From Undaria pinnatifida (lineage: Eukaryota > Sar > Phaeophyceae > Laminariales > Alariaceae): 64,000 bases of DNA. The stretch is from the NCBI GenBank assembly GCA_012845835.1, contig JABAKD010000006.1, positions 5,882,318 to 5,946,317 on the forward strand. The letters run 5' to 3'. The translations under genes were made by a program, and so were the position numbers. Each line of letters starts with the position of its first letter. Positions within the stretch are counted from its first letter, which is position 1. Positions 1 to 12,509 of this stretch are shown here, piece after piece. The notes beneath the pieces are model-generated. The model did no database searches. It had not been told where the DNA came from and saw only the letters and a program-made list of their open reading frames with translations.

Positions 1-3000
1 AACCCCGAACTCACCTTTGTCCTAGCCCCAGTCAAGCTCCCGTCACAGCTTCACTCGTGCCCTACTCCGCGCCAAACCCCCAATCCTAGCCCCAAACTTG
101 CTCCTGCTTTAGTCCTAGCCCCAATGCCAGTCCTTGCCTCAGCCCTAGCCCTAGTCCAAGCCTCTGACCGAGGCCAAGCCTAAGTCTCCCGCTCACTCTT
201 AGCCCCAATTTCAGCTCTAGTCTTAGCCCTAGCCCCTGTCTCCGAGCCCAAGCCTAAGCTCCTCTCCCGCTCTAGCTTTAGCCCTAACCCCAACCCCAGC
301 CCCAGCCATAACCCCACGTTAGTCTTACGCCTAGCCTATGTCACAGCCTAAGTCCCCGTCAAAGCCAAAGTCCCAGTCCAAGTCCAAGAAAGTGCGGCAT
401 CCCCACACAGGTTCACGTCTTTGTCCTGGCCCCTATTCTAGCCCCAGCCCCGGCCTAAGCCTAAGCCAAAGCTTTTTTGCCAACTTAGTCATAGCACCAG
501 CCCAATCCCCAGCCCAAGCACCAACTGCAGTCGAGGTTAAAACACCCGTCCGAGAACCAGCCCCACCTTAAGCCCCTACCGTGCTCCCGCTCTGGTTGTA
601 GCCCCAGCCCCAGCCCCAGCCGATCCCTGAGAACCAGAAGATGTTGCAGTGTCTGCCGAAGTCTAAGCCCGAGTGCCTTTCTCATTTTAGCCCCCAACCC
701 CAGCCCCAACCCCAGCTCCCCAAAATTACCATTGTCCTAACCCCAGCCAAAGCTCACGCCCCAGCTTCACTCGCGCCCCACCCCAAGCTCTAACACCAGT
801 CGTAGCCCCTAACGTTTCAATCCCAGCCCTAGGCTCAGCTCTAGTCCCAGTACCAGCCTCTGGCCCCGCTCTTGTCCCAGTCCCAACCCTAATCCCGGCC
901 CCAGTCCAAGCACCAGCCGCTATCTCACCCTAGTCTTAGACCCAGCCCAACCTCCAGTTCCAGCCCCAGCCCCTGCTTCTCCTTAATCCTAGCCCCAGCC
1001 CCCGCCCAAGCCATAGGCTTAGCCCTGACGCCAGTTCCAGCCCAATGCAAGCTCAAGCCCCAGTCCCACTAGCCCGAGCTCCAGCCCAAGGCTTAGCCTT
1101 AGTCTCAGTCTCAGCCGTTTCCCAAGACCGAGCCCAACCCACTATCCCGCTCTACCTTTTGCCTCAGCTGCAGCACAAACTCCAGCCGGAGCCCAGCGCC
1201 GGCCCCACTCCCAGTCGCTGCGTAAGCTCGAGTCCGACCGTCTGTCCTGCTCTAGCGCTGGTCCCAGGCCCATCACGATCCCCAGCCCCAATCGCACTTT
1301 ACCCCGAGCTCACCCTCAGCCCCAACCTCATTCCCAACCCCAACACAGGCCCCTACATAACTCCCGGCCCCCCTCCCGTCCTATCCTTAGCATCAACACT
1401 GGCCTCAGTCCTGGCCCAAGGCTTACCCTAAACATTACGCCATAGCCGTAGCGCCAGATCTATCCCCAGCCGTAGCTTCGATCCTAGCCATACTCCCGAC
1501 TTTGTCGCAGCCCCATTTCCAGCCAAACGCTGAACCCTACTCTCACTCGAGTCCTGGCCTTAGCCTCAGACCCATCACTGGCTATGAGCTAACCCATCTC
1601 TCTGGCCTGTATCCAACACCATTACCCCACCCCTCTTGCGCTATAGCGCTTTCCCCAGCCCCAACTCCGGCCCAGGTTCCAGCCCCAGCCCCAATTGCAC
1701 CTTAGTCTCAGCCCCTGTCTCAGTAGCCTCTACCTCGGCGATAAGCCCGGACCCAGGTTTAGCCCAAGCCCAAGCCCAATACATTGTCTTGCTCTAGCTT
1801 CAGCACTAGCGCAAGCCCCATACCAGCATCAAAATTAATCTTAGCTCCATCCACAGATCCAGGCCGACACCCAGACCCAGCCAAAGCGAAAGCCCAAGCC
1901 CTAAGACCAACCCCTTGCACCTGCTCCTGCCCAACTTCGCTCCCGGCCTACCCTTATCCCTTGTCCTGGCTCGAGCTCCAGCCTAAACCTAAGCCCAAGC
2001 CCCTTACTTGCCTTATCCCGGGCCAGAGCCCTATACCCAGCCTCAGCCACAGCCTCTATCCCAATCCCGGCCACAGTTCGAAGCCCAGCCCAGGCAAAGC
2101 CCGAACGTGTACTCACGCTCTGGTCCTAGCTCTAGCCCAAAACATAGCGTTTCCCCTTGGGCCAGCCCCCGCTCCAGCCTCGGCCCAAACCCAAGCCCCA
2201 GTCTCCCTCCCACGCTAGCCCAAACGCCCGTCCTAACGCCACTACCAGCCACAGTCCCAACCCCAATTTCGTACCAGCCCTGGCCTCAGCTCTAATCCCT
2301 GCCCTAGCTTAGCCCTAGCCCCGGCTTTAGCTCCAGCCCCAGATGCATTCCTCAGTTGCACTCCGCCCTAGTCCGAGCTCCAGCCTCAGAACCAGCCCCA
2401 GCCGTCTGCCAAGCCTGACCGCAACCTCTTCTCTAGCTCTAGCGCCAGCCTCAGCACAAGCCCCAGTCTCACTTTTACCTTATTGCAGCCACAGCCTCAA
2501 CTTCAGCTCCAGCTAAATCACAGGCCCCTCTCCTAGTATCACCTTCTCTCCGGCCCGAACGGTAGCCTCGATCCTAGCCTCTGATCAAGCTTAGGCCTAA
2601 GCCCAAATTCTATTATTGCGATAGCCCTAGTACCAGTCCTGTCCCCAGCACCATCCCCAGCCTCGGACCAAATGCCGGTCATACCCCGACCTAGCCCTAG
2701 CCTCAACCATTACTCCCACTATAGATAAATCACTAGCCCGACACTCATATGTAGGCTCCAGCTCATCCTCCGTTCCAGTATCTGCGGAAGCCCGAACAAG
2801 CGCCACAGCCCGGCTCTAGCCCCAGCCTTACTTCCCGCTCAGGGTGCCCCTGTCACCATAGTCCTGTCCCCAGCCCCAATCCCAGCCCTAGATTTCGACC
2901 TAAACCCAGCCCCAGCCGGGCCCAAGCTCCTGACCCAGCCCCGGTTGCGCCCAAGTCCTGACCATAGCTCCAGCCCTAGCCTTAGCCACAGGACTGCCTT

Positions 3001-6000
3001 TAGATCCCAAGCCAAGCACACTGTCCCGCTCTAGTTCTAGCCCGAGCCCCAGTTCCAGCCACATACCCGGCCGCAATCCCGCGTTCGCCTTATCCCTCGC
3101 CTCATCTACAGCCACCGCCCAAGCCTCGGCCACAGTCCCGGTAATGCCCTGACCTACCCGTACCTCCAGCCTATCTCCAAACCCTTCACCTACTCCCGCT
3201 CTAGTCTTAGTTATATCCCCATATGCATCAGTAGCCTCACGCTCAACTCCCGTTCCAGTCTCTGCCCAAGTCCGAACACCAGCCCCTCTCCCGCTCTAGC
3301 TCTAGCCCCAGCTCTAGCCCCAGCCCGAACCCCTGCCCCACTTCTCCCATAGCTCTAGCCTCATCCCCAGTCTCAAGCTGGCCTTGGTCCTACCAACGCC
3401 AACCTGAGCCCAATCCCACGCCCCAGCTCCACTTGCGCCCTATCCCGAGCCCCAGGACTAGCCCTCAAAACCATATCCCGCCCTAGTCCTACCCTTAGCC
3501 TCAACTTTAGCCGAAGCCTCGACCCCGGGCCCAGTCCCAACACCTGCCTAAGTCCAAGCCTAAGCCACAGTCCCGCTCTTACTCTAGCCCCAGCCCCAGT
3601 TCAAGCCCTAAATCCAGTCGCAATCCAATAACAGTCCTGGCATTTGTCTCTGCCACAGCCTCACCCCAAGCCCAACCCAAATCCCCAACCCCAGCCGAAG
3701 CAACGGTCTCATCCTCAACACCTCTCGCGCCCTACTAATAGTCCTAGCTCGTGCTCAAGCCCCAGCCCTAGCCAAAACCGAAAAGCAAGGATATGTCCTG
3801 GCTTGACCACAAGCCCCAGCCTTAGCGCAAGCACCACCCCTAGTCTCAGCCCAATCCCAATCATACACCCGACTTAGTCCGAAGTCAAGCCCCACCCCAA
3901 GCCCCAACCCTACTCCGCCTCTATGCCTAGCCCTAGCCCCAGATCCATACTCGTTCCTGCCACCATTCCATTCTATGTCCAACCTAACCCCCAGCCCATC
4001 TCCCGCCCTAGCGCTATTTGCAGCCCGAACCCAATCCAAACCGCAGCCCCAATCTAACCTTAGTCGTAGTTCCAACCCCAGTCCCAGCCCCAGCCCCAGC
4101 CGAAGCCATACACCCAACTTAGTCCGAAGTCCGGCTCCAGCCCAAGCCCCAAGCCTCTCCCGCTTCCAGCCCTAGCCTTAGCCCCAGAACCATAACTTGT
4201 TTCAAGTTCAGCGGCTGTTCCAGCGGCCCAAGCCCAACTACCTGCTCCTCTACCGCTCTAGCGCCAACCGCAGCCCGAGCCAATATCCAGCCCCAGCCCC
4301 AATCTCCCTGTAGTCCTAGCTCCAGCCCCAGTCCCAGCCGTAGTAATACAGCCCTAGCTCCAGCCCCAGGCCAGGCTAAACCCCACGCTCCTCTCCCCCT
4401 CTAGCCCTAGCCCCGACACCAGTTCCAACCCCATCCCAACAGCGAAGTTAGTCCTAGCCCTACCCCCTGACCCAGACCCAGACCCAGCATCAGCACCAGT
4501 TCAAGCCCCAGTCCCACCCCAAGCGCAAGGCCGTGCTCCATTTCCAGCCGCTCTTCTGGCCTACCCTTATCCCCAGTCCCTGCTTCAGCCCCAGCCCAGG
4601 CCCAAGCCCCAGCCCCTCTCTTGCAGCAGTCCTAGTCTATGTCCCAGGCCAAGCCCCAGCCAGAGACCCAATCTCACTTAGTCCAGGCCCAGTCAAAGTT
4701 TACGCCCCAGCTTCACTCGTGCCCTAGTATGGACCCTATTTAATTGTCCCTGGTCCAGCCCCGATCGTACTCCTCCTGTCCAACACCCAGACCTAGGCCC
4801 ACCCCTAAGCCTAGCCCCAGCGCCAGCCCCAGCCCCAGCCCCAGCCCCAGCCCCAGTCCTAGCCCCGGTCTGCCCAAGCACAGCCCTAAGTCCGTATGAT
4901 GCTCTTGTTTAAGTCTCAGCCTCTGTTTCAGCCACATCAGGAACCGCAATCTCACAGTAGGTTTAGCTCTAGCCTTTCCCACAGCCCCAACCCCAGCAAG
5001 CCAAAGCCCCAACCCAAGCCTAAGAGACTGCCCCATCCCCACACCAGTTCGCGTCATAGTCCTGGCCCGTGCTCTAGCTCCAACCACGGCCCATGTATAA
5101 CGCGAAGCCCCTCTCCTGCCTTAGCCCGCGCCAGCCCTATTCCCACCCCAGCATCACCCCCAGTACCAACCACACGACCGCCCTAGAACGAGGCCCAGCC
5201 CCAGCCCTAGCGCCCACCCTCCTCTTGCTGTAGTGAGTGCCCTATACCCATCTCAGCGTTAGCATCAGCCCCAGACCCGGTATCAGCCTCTGTCCGAGCC
5301 CGAACCTATGCCCCTCTCCGGCCTTAGATCCAGTTCAAGTCCAAGCTCTGGCTCCAGCCCCAATCCCACGTTAGTATTTGACCTACGTTCAGCCACAGCC
5401 CCAACCTCAGCCAAGGTCTAAGCCCGAGCGTCTCTCCCGCTCTAGCATAAGCCCGCGCCTTATCCCAATGAAAACTTAGATATACCTACTCCCAGACACA
5501 TACCAAGACCCAGCCCGAATCCCAGCACCAGCCCGATTCTTAGCTCGAGCCCCGACCCCTGCACCAATATCACACCCTCGCTCCCGTTCAAGCCCTATCC
5601 GTAGCCCTAGCGCAAGACTCACTCCGCGCTAGGGGTGCAGTAGAAGTTTCTGAGCTCATAGCATATGGACCTCAATATCTCACCAGAAACATGACTTCAA
5701 AAACATTCGTTGGCGCAAGCCGATCAACGTTTCTATGAACTACTGCAGTACTGACACAAACATACTAAAAACACATTATCGTACTAACCGGTAGTTCCAT
5801 GCTTGAGGAGCTAAACAGGTGAAAACCGTTGGGCCCAAAACCGGAACCCAGTACCTTGGGATGACTCCTCAGTTCCAGCTCAAGACTGAGCTCAGACCCC
5901 CATCCTGCTGTAGCCCTAGCCCAAGTTCTAGCCACAGACCCAGTCTCATTCCCAGCTTCAGTCCTGGCCACACACATGCCACAGTCCGAGCTCCACCCCA

Positions 6001-9000
6001 GTCCAGGATCCAACCCTACTCCCGCACTAGTCATGGCTCCAACCTAAGCCCCAGCTCCAGCCACAATCTCGGCCCTGGCCCCAATCTCAGCTTTGTCCTA
6101 GCCCCAGCTCACGCCTCAGCCCCAAGGCCTAGTACGAGCCCAAGCCCCATCTCCAGCCCCAAACCTTATTCCGACCCTATAACTGTCCTAGCGCCAGCCC
6201 CAACCGCAATCCCGCACTAGTCTTAGCTCTAGCCTCGGACACAGACGCAGCCCCAACCCCAGCCAATTCCCAGCCCCAGCCTAGGCACAAGCACAAGCAC
6301 AAGCACAAGCACAAGCACAAGCACAAGCACAATCCCCAGTCCCGCTCGCGTCCTAGCCCCGGTCCCGTTTGTAGCCCCAGCTCCAACTCAATCCTACGAC
6401 TAAGCCCCTCTTTTGTCTGCCTCAGCTCTAGCCTCGCTCCCGTCCTATCCCTACCCCCGGCCCTAGCGCACGCCCTAGCCCAAGTCTGATACGAAGCCTT
6501 CTCCCGCTCTAGCCCTAGTGCCAGTACCAGCCCCAGCTCTGTCTCTCCAGCGCAAGACCAAGCTTAAGCCACTCTCCCGCTCCAGCCCTAGCCCCAGTGC
6601 CAGCTCCAGCCCCATCCCAATACAACTTTTGTCCTAGCCCTACCCCCTCCCATAGGCTCAAACCTAGACCCAGACTCAGACCCAGCTCAAGCCCCATCCC
6701 CGGCCCAAGCTCAGGCCCCTGCCGCAGCCCCAGCCTCTGTCCCGTCCTACTCCTATCCTCTGCCCCAGCCCATGCCCAAGTCACTCTCCCGCTCTAGCTC
6801 TAGCCCCAGCACCAGTTTTACCTCATCCCAATATAACCTTAGTCCTAGCCCTATCTTCAGCCACAGACTCAGACCCAGACCCAGACCCACACTCAGGTTC
6901 CACGAAAATGCCCCAGCAGAAGGCCAGATCCTTGCCCCAGCCCCCGCCCCGCTCCCCTCTTTCCCCTACCCCCAGTCCTAGGCCAAACCCAAACCTTACC
7001 TTACACTCAAGTCACAATCCTAGCCTCAGTCCTAAGCCCTGTCCCAATTCCAATCCCAGTCCCAGCCCAGGTCACACCCCGCCCTAGTTCGAGCCCAATC
7101 CCTACCCTGCTTTCGCTCTAGCGCTAGCCCCAGCCCTAGCCCCAGTCCCAGCCCCAGTGCCAGCCCCAATCTCCCCTTATTCCCAGCACCAGCCTAAGCC
7201 CACTCACCAGCCCCACTCGAACCCTCGTCTAAGCCCCAAACCCAACCTCAGTCCCAAACCTGCTCCGGCCTAGTCCCGGCCCTAGCCTCAGCCCCGTCCC
7301 TTGCTTCAGCGCCAGCCCGAGTCCCAAACCCTGCTCGAGCCCAAGCCCAAGCCTCTCGTCCGCTCTTCCCTTATTCCTAGCCCTAGCCCCAGCCCCAGCC
7401 TCATCCTCACTCGCAGTCTCACATCATTTTTCGTCCTAGCCTCAGCTACAGCCACAGCCCAAGTGCCCACCCCATCTCCTCACTTATTCGCGCCATAGTC
7501 CTGACCCCTGTCGTATTCCCACGTGCGGCTCAATCTCAGGAATAAACCCCTCTCTTTTATAATTCCAAACACCACCTCCATCCCCAGCACCAGCACCAGC
7601 ACCAGTATTCCGACTACCCCATTGTCCTAGCCCGAACCCTAGCCCCAACCATGCAGCCAACCCTCTTCCCGCTCTAATGCTTGCTCTAGCTTCAGCCCCA
7701 GCCGTAGCATCAGCCGTAGTCCAAGAATCTGTCTCAGTCTGTGCATCTGCCCGAGCACCAGCCTTACCCCCTGTTCCGCTCTAGCTCTAGCCCCCGTCCC
7801 AGTCCCAGCCCCGCCGTCAGCTCCAAGCCCACGCCAGTCTTAGCTCTACTCTCAGTCACAGGCCCATCCTCCGCACAGGCCCAAGCCCGAGCCCATTTCC
7901 AGCTCCAGCCCCGTCCCATCACAGGCACCAGCCCCATCCCAATACAGCATAGTCTTAGCCCTAGCCCCAGCCACAGACCCAGTCCCAGACCCAGACATGT
8001 TCCCAGCTCAAGTCTAGGCCCCTGCCCCAGCCCCAGCCCCATCCCCGCTCCCGTTTTACCCCTATAGCCAGCCCTAGCCCCAGCTCCAGCCGAAGCCTCT
8101 GCCGGAGTCCCTCTGCTGTCTTAGACCCAGCTCCAGTCTAAGCCTCGGCCCCAGCCCCAGTCCCGGTCACACCCCGGCCCTACGCCGAGTCCCAGCCCAG
8201 CCCAAACCCAACCCTTCTCCCACTCTAGTGCTAGCCTCAATCCTAGCGCTAGCCCTAACCCCACCCCCAATATCACCTTAATATTTGCCGCAGTCTAAGC
8301 TTATACACTAGTCCCAATCGTGTCATAGTCGTAGCCCGAATCCCAACCCCGGTCCCAAACCTGCTCCAGCCCTAATCCTAGTCCTAGCCCCAGCCCCAGC
8401 TCCAACTTCATCCCCAGACCCAATCCCAACCTCCGCCCAAGCTCAGCCTCAAGCCCGCCCCCGCTCTAGCCTTAGCCCAGCCCCAGCCCTAACAAAGCGC
8501 TTGTCCCAGCCCAGGTATCGGCCACAATCTCGCCTTAGTTCTAGCCCCAGCCTCGGTCCCAGCCCTAGCCTTCACCGCAACTCTAACCCGAGACTCAGCC
8601 CACGGGCATTCCCAAGTCCATGCTCCAATCACCCGCTAATTCGAGTCGCAGCGACAGCCCTATGCCAATAATATATACAATCCTTTCCCTACCGCCAGAC
8701 CCAGACTCAGATCCAAACCCAAACCAGGACCCAGACCACGACCCAAGCCCAAACCCAAATCCTGTCCCAGTCGAAGCCCTTCTCCCGCCGTTGTCTCAGC
8801 TCCAGCTATTGCTCCAGTCCAAGTGTCGGCCCGAGTCCCAACTCGAACGCTAGATGTAGATATAGCCCCATCCACAACACGAGCCTCATCCGCAGCCCCA
8901 GTCTCAATCGCAGCTCCATATCAACCTCAAGCTCCAACTTCAGCTCCATCCCAAGCGCCAGCCCGAGCACTTGAAGCAGTGAGTTATTCCAGTCATCCCA

Positions 9001-9090
9001 AACCCCAGCCCCACACTACCGCCCCAACCATAGCCCCAGCCCCATCCCAGTTTACGGTTCCATGCGATGCCCCCGCTCTAGGCTCGATCC
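1..9090. repeat. Degenerate C-rich hexanucleotide array
   Basis: The plus strand is a near-continuous run of six-base units of the type AGCCCC, AGCCCT, AGTCCC and CCAAGC, with nearly every unit different from the next. Because the unit is a multiple of three, all frames give long ORFs of dipeptide-like text: Pro-Ser, Pro-Ala or Pro-Lys on plus and Gly-Leu on minus. None has a credible start, domain or splice context, so I treat them as non-coding. A short pure run (CACAAG repeated) occurs at 6275-6330. The array is interrupted by non-repeat sequence at about 5625-5870 and fades out near 9050-9090. Confidence 0.9.
5788..5872 (+). repeat. Interspersed repeat with inverted ends, copy 1
   Basis: This non-repetitive island inside the hexamer array matches 44062-44152. 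Shared blocks are TAGTTCCA, TGAGGAGCT, AACNGGTNAAAA, GGCCCAA and TGGGATGACTCCTC. TGAGGAG near the left and CTCCTCA near the right are reverse complements, so the unit could fold into a hairpin. A divergent piece (GGGATGACGCC) also lies near 44400. Confidence 0.6.
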
Positions 9091-9390
9091 CACGGTCTGT
9101 TGAACGGCCGGAGGTGGGTGCTGGGGGCAGGCGAGGGGGAATAATACAGATAGGATACTTTCCGGTGTTTCGTTTGGATAGGTGCTACTATGTAGTTACG
9201 TCGTATTTGCTTTTTTCGTTTGTGTATCCTTACATTCAGCATTCTTCTCGTAACGTATGCCCACCAACATCTCAATCGCGCTTTATCTTAATGTGCATTT
9301 AGACACTATCTACACGCCTTTCGCCTTCCGTTCTAGGCCATCGACGCACTGAAGCGTACCCCGGTTCTCACAATTGGTCTACCTTTTACT

Positions 9391-9472
9391 TGAGCTCAGT
9401 GTGCATGTAGCCGTCACATTTGACGTCGCCGGCAGGACACGGAATCGAATTCCAATTCGAATGTTTTTTTTT
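9391..9472 (+). repeat. tRNA-like SINE head
   Basis: GAGCTCAGTGTGC at 9392-9404 resembles a pol III A box and GGAATCGAATTCC at 9441-9453 resembles a B box, about 50 bases apart as in a tRNA. A run of nine T residues follows at 9464. The block CGTCGCCGGCAGGACACGGA recurs almost unchanged at 20971-20990. It does not fold as a full tRNA, so it is read as a tRNA-derived repeat fragment. Confidence 0.45.
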
Positions 9473-9539
9473 CACAAACGATTGCGGGTGCGTCCAGTTA
9501 CCATGCTCCCCTGAGTTCCCACACACCAAGTTTGAGGTT

Positions 9540-10150
9540 GAATATTTATGCCCTTACGACTGGATAGGAAGATCTGCGACGAAACAAAGTCCTCAACAAA
9601 CAATAAATACTTGTCGCGCAGGATCAAGGAGAGCATCGACAAAACGACCTTGGGTAACATGCTGTCCCATGTTGGTCCAGGTGTCGTTTTCAGAGAGATA
9701 GTACCACCTCCACAACAACCCATAGGGAATCAGGGATACCATGATAAGGCGCGCTGCCACTTTCGTGACGACGGATGGCATGGGCAAGAAGGAGAAGGGC
9801 AAAAACTTTGCCAACGCCACAAAGCTTAGGGCAAAGAATGTTGCGCGCGTCAAACAATCGTATTGCGGCCAGTCGCAGCACGCCTACGGCAATGAACACG
9901 GCATTGAATAACATCGACGCGAGACACTTTTGGGCCAACGCTAACTTTTTTGTCGCCAAAAAACATTTTTTATTGTCAACCTTTCGACTATATAGCATTG
10001 AAACCTCTTGGTTTCTGTTTTTTCAGTACTTGCGGGTAGTTGCGAAGGTGCAGCAAAACGTACGCCTGGTACACACTTATCATGATACCAAACATGGACG
10101 AGCAAAAATATTGAGACGCACGCTTTACATGGTGGTGAGCTGGCTGCAAG
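9540..10150 (-). pseudogene. Decayed membrane-protein-like coding fragments
   Basis: Protein-like text appears on the minus strand in more than one frame. One segment (9593-9853) is strongly hydrophobic and includes GLLWRWYYLSENDTW. A segment in another frame just upstream (9840-9998) contains NAVFIAVGVLRLAAIRL. A third (about 9985-10145) contains SVYQAYVLLHLRNYPQVLKK and ends in TAG. The frame changes between them fit either small introns that I cannot place or frameshifts in a dead gene. No family was recognised. The shared strand and position suggest a link to the exons at 11.6-12.1 kb, which is unproven. Confidence 0.3.
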
Positions 10151-10555
10151 TCTTCTTCTTGTTATTTTTCTTCTTCCTCTTTCCGTTGGTCACCACCAAC
10201 ATGACAGCGCGTTTTCCGATGGCACCGCGGAACTCCCTGGATATTGATGCCCGCAAGCAAAGGTTCCAGGTGACCGCAATTTGACTCCTTGATTGACCCC
10301 CCTCCTAACACTAAACTTGCTACCAGTATAGTCTATATTAGCGGCGAAAAATATATTGACACGCCCAAAATTATCAGTCTTCTCACCTCTTTGCCCACAA
10401 GCTGATCGACCATCATGGCTGGGTGTGATTACTATGTTCCACTTTTCGTAGGTCACAGTAAATGCATCGTTCGTGTTCATGCGCACGGCTTTGTTGTCTC
10501 CTTGTGATGTTAGTACAGTAGACTAGTGTCCGTCTTTCGGTGTCATTTTGTTTGG

Positions 10556-10644
10556 AAGCGGCTGTATTGCTTTTTACGTGGTATCAAAACGGTTACGAAC
10601 ACACCCAACTGAAGTCCCAGATATCCAGCGGTTTTACTATTTAA
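10556..10644 (+). pseudogene. Paralogous coding fragment, left arm
   Basis: Read from GAAGCGGCTG, this gives a peptide starting LFTWYQNGYEHTQLK that aligns with LTWYYKHYEESKLKK from the opposite strand at 11611-11749. The two differ by a three-base gap and many substitutions. The left copy hits TAA at 10642-10644, where the right copy continues. After the stop the similarity goes on (EHM in both). This is a dead copy of the gene fragment in the right arm. Confidence 0.5.
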
Positions 10645-11610
10645 AGAGAAGACGAACATATGGCCACCAAACGGAGCTTGTCAAGGTAAAAACGTCCTCT
10701 GTCATCAATGAAGGGCAGCCCTCAATGAATACGGGCAGCCTGCGCGCTGGGCTTGGATATGTCGACGAGGCTTGTTTCTCCAATCTGCAAAAATAAATGA
10801 ATTCGCTACCCCAGCTGGGATCGACATGAAACCTTTCGGCGATTCCGGTCGCGTGTCCCGGTTTTTTCTTCCAGACGCAGCACAATAACTCCCCGGGGAC
10901 AAAGATCGCTTTCAACGGTCGTAGCGTCGATACGCCTGACCCAGGCTACGGTAGGGGGGTCCCCTTTTGGGCCTTTTATTTCAGTGGCTAGGGGTCACTC
11001 GCGGGAGTAACCCCTTTGTTCCTATGCAATCGTATGTTTTCTTTATGTTTTACATAGACGAAATCAATCCGCAATGCAAAGGTGATCTAAGCTGCGGCAA
11101 ACCAAGTTCCTAAACCATCTTCATCCGTAGGGTACAGAGCTACTCGTGCGAGTGGCTCAAACACACCAGTGAAAATGGGGGTACCCCCCCTACCGTAGCC
11201 TTGGTCGCCTGGTGTTCCGTACTCGGTCCTGCGAAAAAACTCGTCAAAATACACTCGATCGCCGCATTGCTACCACCTGTAAAAACGTTTCCACAGAATG
11301 CCCATAGAACCCCCGCATTCTTGGTAGGACAGAGCACAGAACACCTCCGACGCTTTGAGCCTGAAAATCAAACTCTGTTCCATGGAACTCCTGACACTGG
11401 GTTTTGGAGCGTGCCCGAGCCCGGATTTAAGGGCTGAGAGACGGGACAGGAGCAGCCGAAAGGTTTCCTGCTCAACGCAGCTGGGGCAGTGAATTTAAAC
11501 ACGTTTTTCAGATTAGAGGAACAAGACTCGTCGACCAATCCAAGCCCAGTGCGCCAGCCAAGCACATTCAATGATGGGGCTGTCATTGGTCATAGAGCAC
11601 CCCTTCGATG

Positions 11611-11749
11611 TTATTTTGTTTCGCTCTCGTTCATGGTCATATGCTCGCCAATTGTTTTAACCGCAAACTCGGTGGAGACCTGGGTCTTCTTCAGTTTACT
11701 CTCTTCGTAGTGTTTGTAATACCACGTTAGAGACGAGTAAAGCCGCTTC
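11611..11749 (-). CDS. Putative terminal exon, unknown protein (right arm)
   Basis: An acceptor-like TTTGGTTCTCAG precedes the exon on the minus strand. The frame reads 45 codons to TAA at 11613-11611, with a lysine- and glutamate-rich helical peptide (LTWYYKHYEESKLKKTQVS, ending NESETK). Support for coding comes from the left-arm copy, whose only gap against it is a multiple of three. The next exons upstream may be 11934-11978 and 12052-12114, but their phase 0 end does not match the phase this frame needs, so the chain is unresolved. No family recognised. Confidence 0.4.
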
Positions 11750-11933
11750 CTGAGAACCAAAATGACATCGAGAAAAGAACACCAATGCTTTTAATCAAAA
11801 TATCATCCCGTGCACACGGCATTATGAACGTTTTTTGTTGATCCAAACTCTGTTACCATCCTGTATCGACTTCCCGTGCTCGCTGCCTGCCTAGTCTGGA
11901 CAACCTAGATCATAACACCTCCACAACACATAC

Positions 11934-12114
11934 CAGCTTTCTTCGGGACGGGTTGTGATTTTTGCGCAACATTCGCGGCTACACAACAAGAATACAGAGA
12001 CATCCTGTTGCAAAAATCGTCGCCCCCAGGTCCAGCTTGACCATCACTCACCATGCTGTGTTCACGTGAAGGCATAGCCTGCCAGAGCCTATCGTTCAGC
12101 ATACTGAGCCAGCG
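11934..12114 (-). CDS. Two putative small exons, unknown protein
   Basis: On the minus strand 12114-12052 reads RWLSMLNDRLWQAMPSREHS then M, between an acceptor-like AGTTAG and a GTGAGT donor. 11978-11934 reads PRMLRKNHNPSRRKL between TTCTTGTTGTGTAG and a GTATGT donor. Both are whole codons (63 and 45 bases), so they join in phase 0. Further up, 12216-12260 gives FGKYDHSIDYANQRE in a protein-like frame. The pieces may be one gene with the fragments at 9.5-11.75 kb. The function is unknown and the call rests on splice signals and residue composition only. Confidence 0.3.
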
Positions 12115-12509
12115 CTAACTATGGCTAAACGTTTGTAATCCAAAATGCCGCGACAGAAACAATCGAGGTACGCAGCCTTACCAACCGTCTGTCATTATCA
12201 GCAATCCAGCACCTCGCGTTGGTTGGCGTAGTCAATGCTGTGATCATACTTTCCCAAAAGGCATCAACAGACAACAGTTGGAGTCATCAGATCGTCTACG
12301 TACCAAGGTAGACAGATGCTCGCCGCCAACATGATGTGGCACAGAAAGTTTGGCTACAGCATGTACTGCCGGTGTGGATGCCAACGATTGTATGTCGGAG
12401 ACCGGGGATTAATCATTCGACTGATCGCCCATACCTGGTACATAATACTACTATGGGATTATTATATCGAAAGAGGCCTTATCACACGTGATTGTGCTGC
12501 TCCGTGGAG

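Larger units (their letters stand above)
10530..11780. repeat. Imperfect inverted repeat with coding arms
   Basis: Left arm 10530-10870 and right arm 11440-11780 are diverged reverse complements. The blocks TGTCATTTTG, AAGCGGCT, ACGTGGTAT, GGGCTTGGAT and GTCGACGAG recur in order in both. A second inner pair lies at about 10937-11003 and 11142-11210 (AGGCTACGGTAGGGGGG against its complement). The spacing on the two sides of the centre is unequal, so the right arm carries an insertion or the left a deletion. Confidence 0.75.

Noticed and set aside
1045-2295. Long Pro/Ala/Ser ORFs on plus and Gly/Leu ORFs on minus in the first 9 kb
   Set aside because: They follow from the six-base repeat, occur in several frames at once and have no domain or gene structure.
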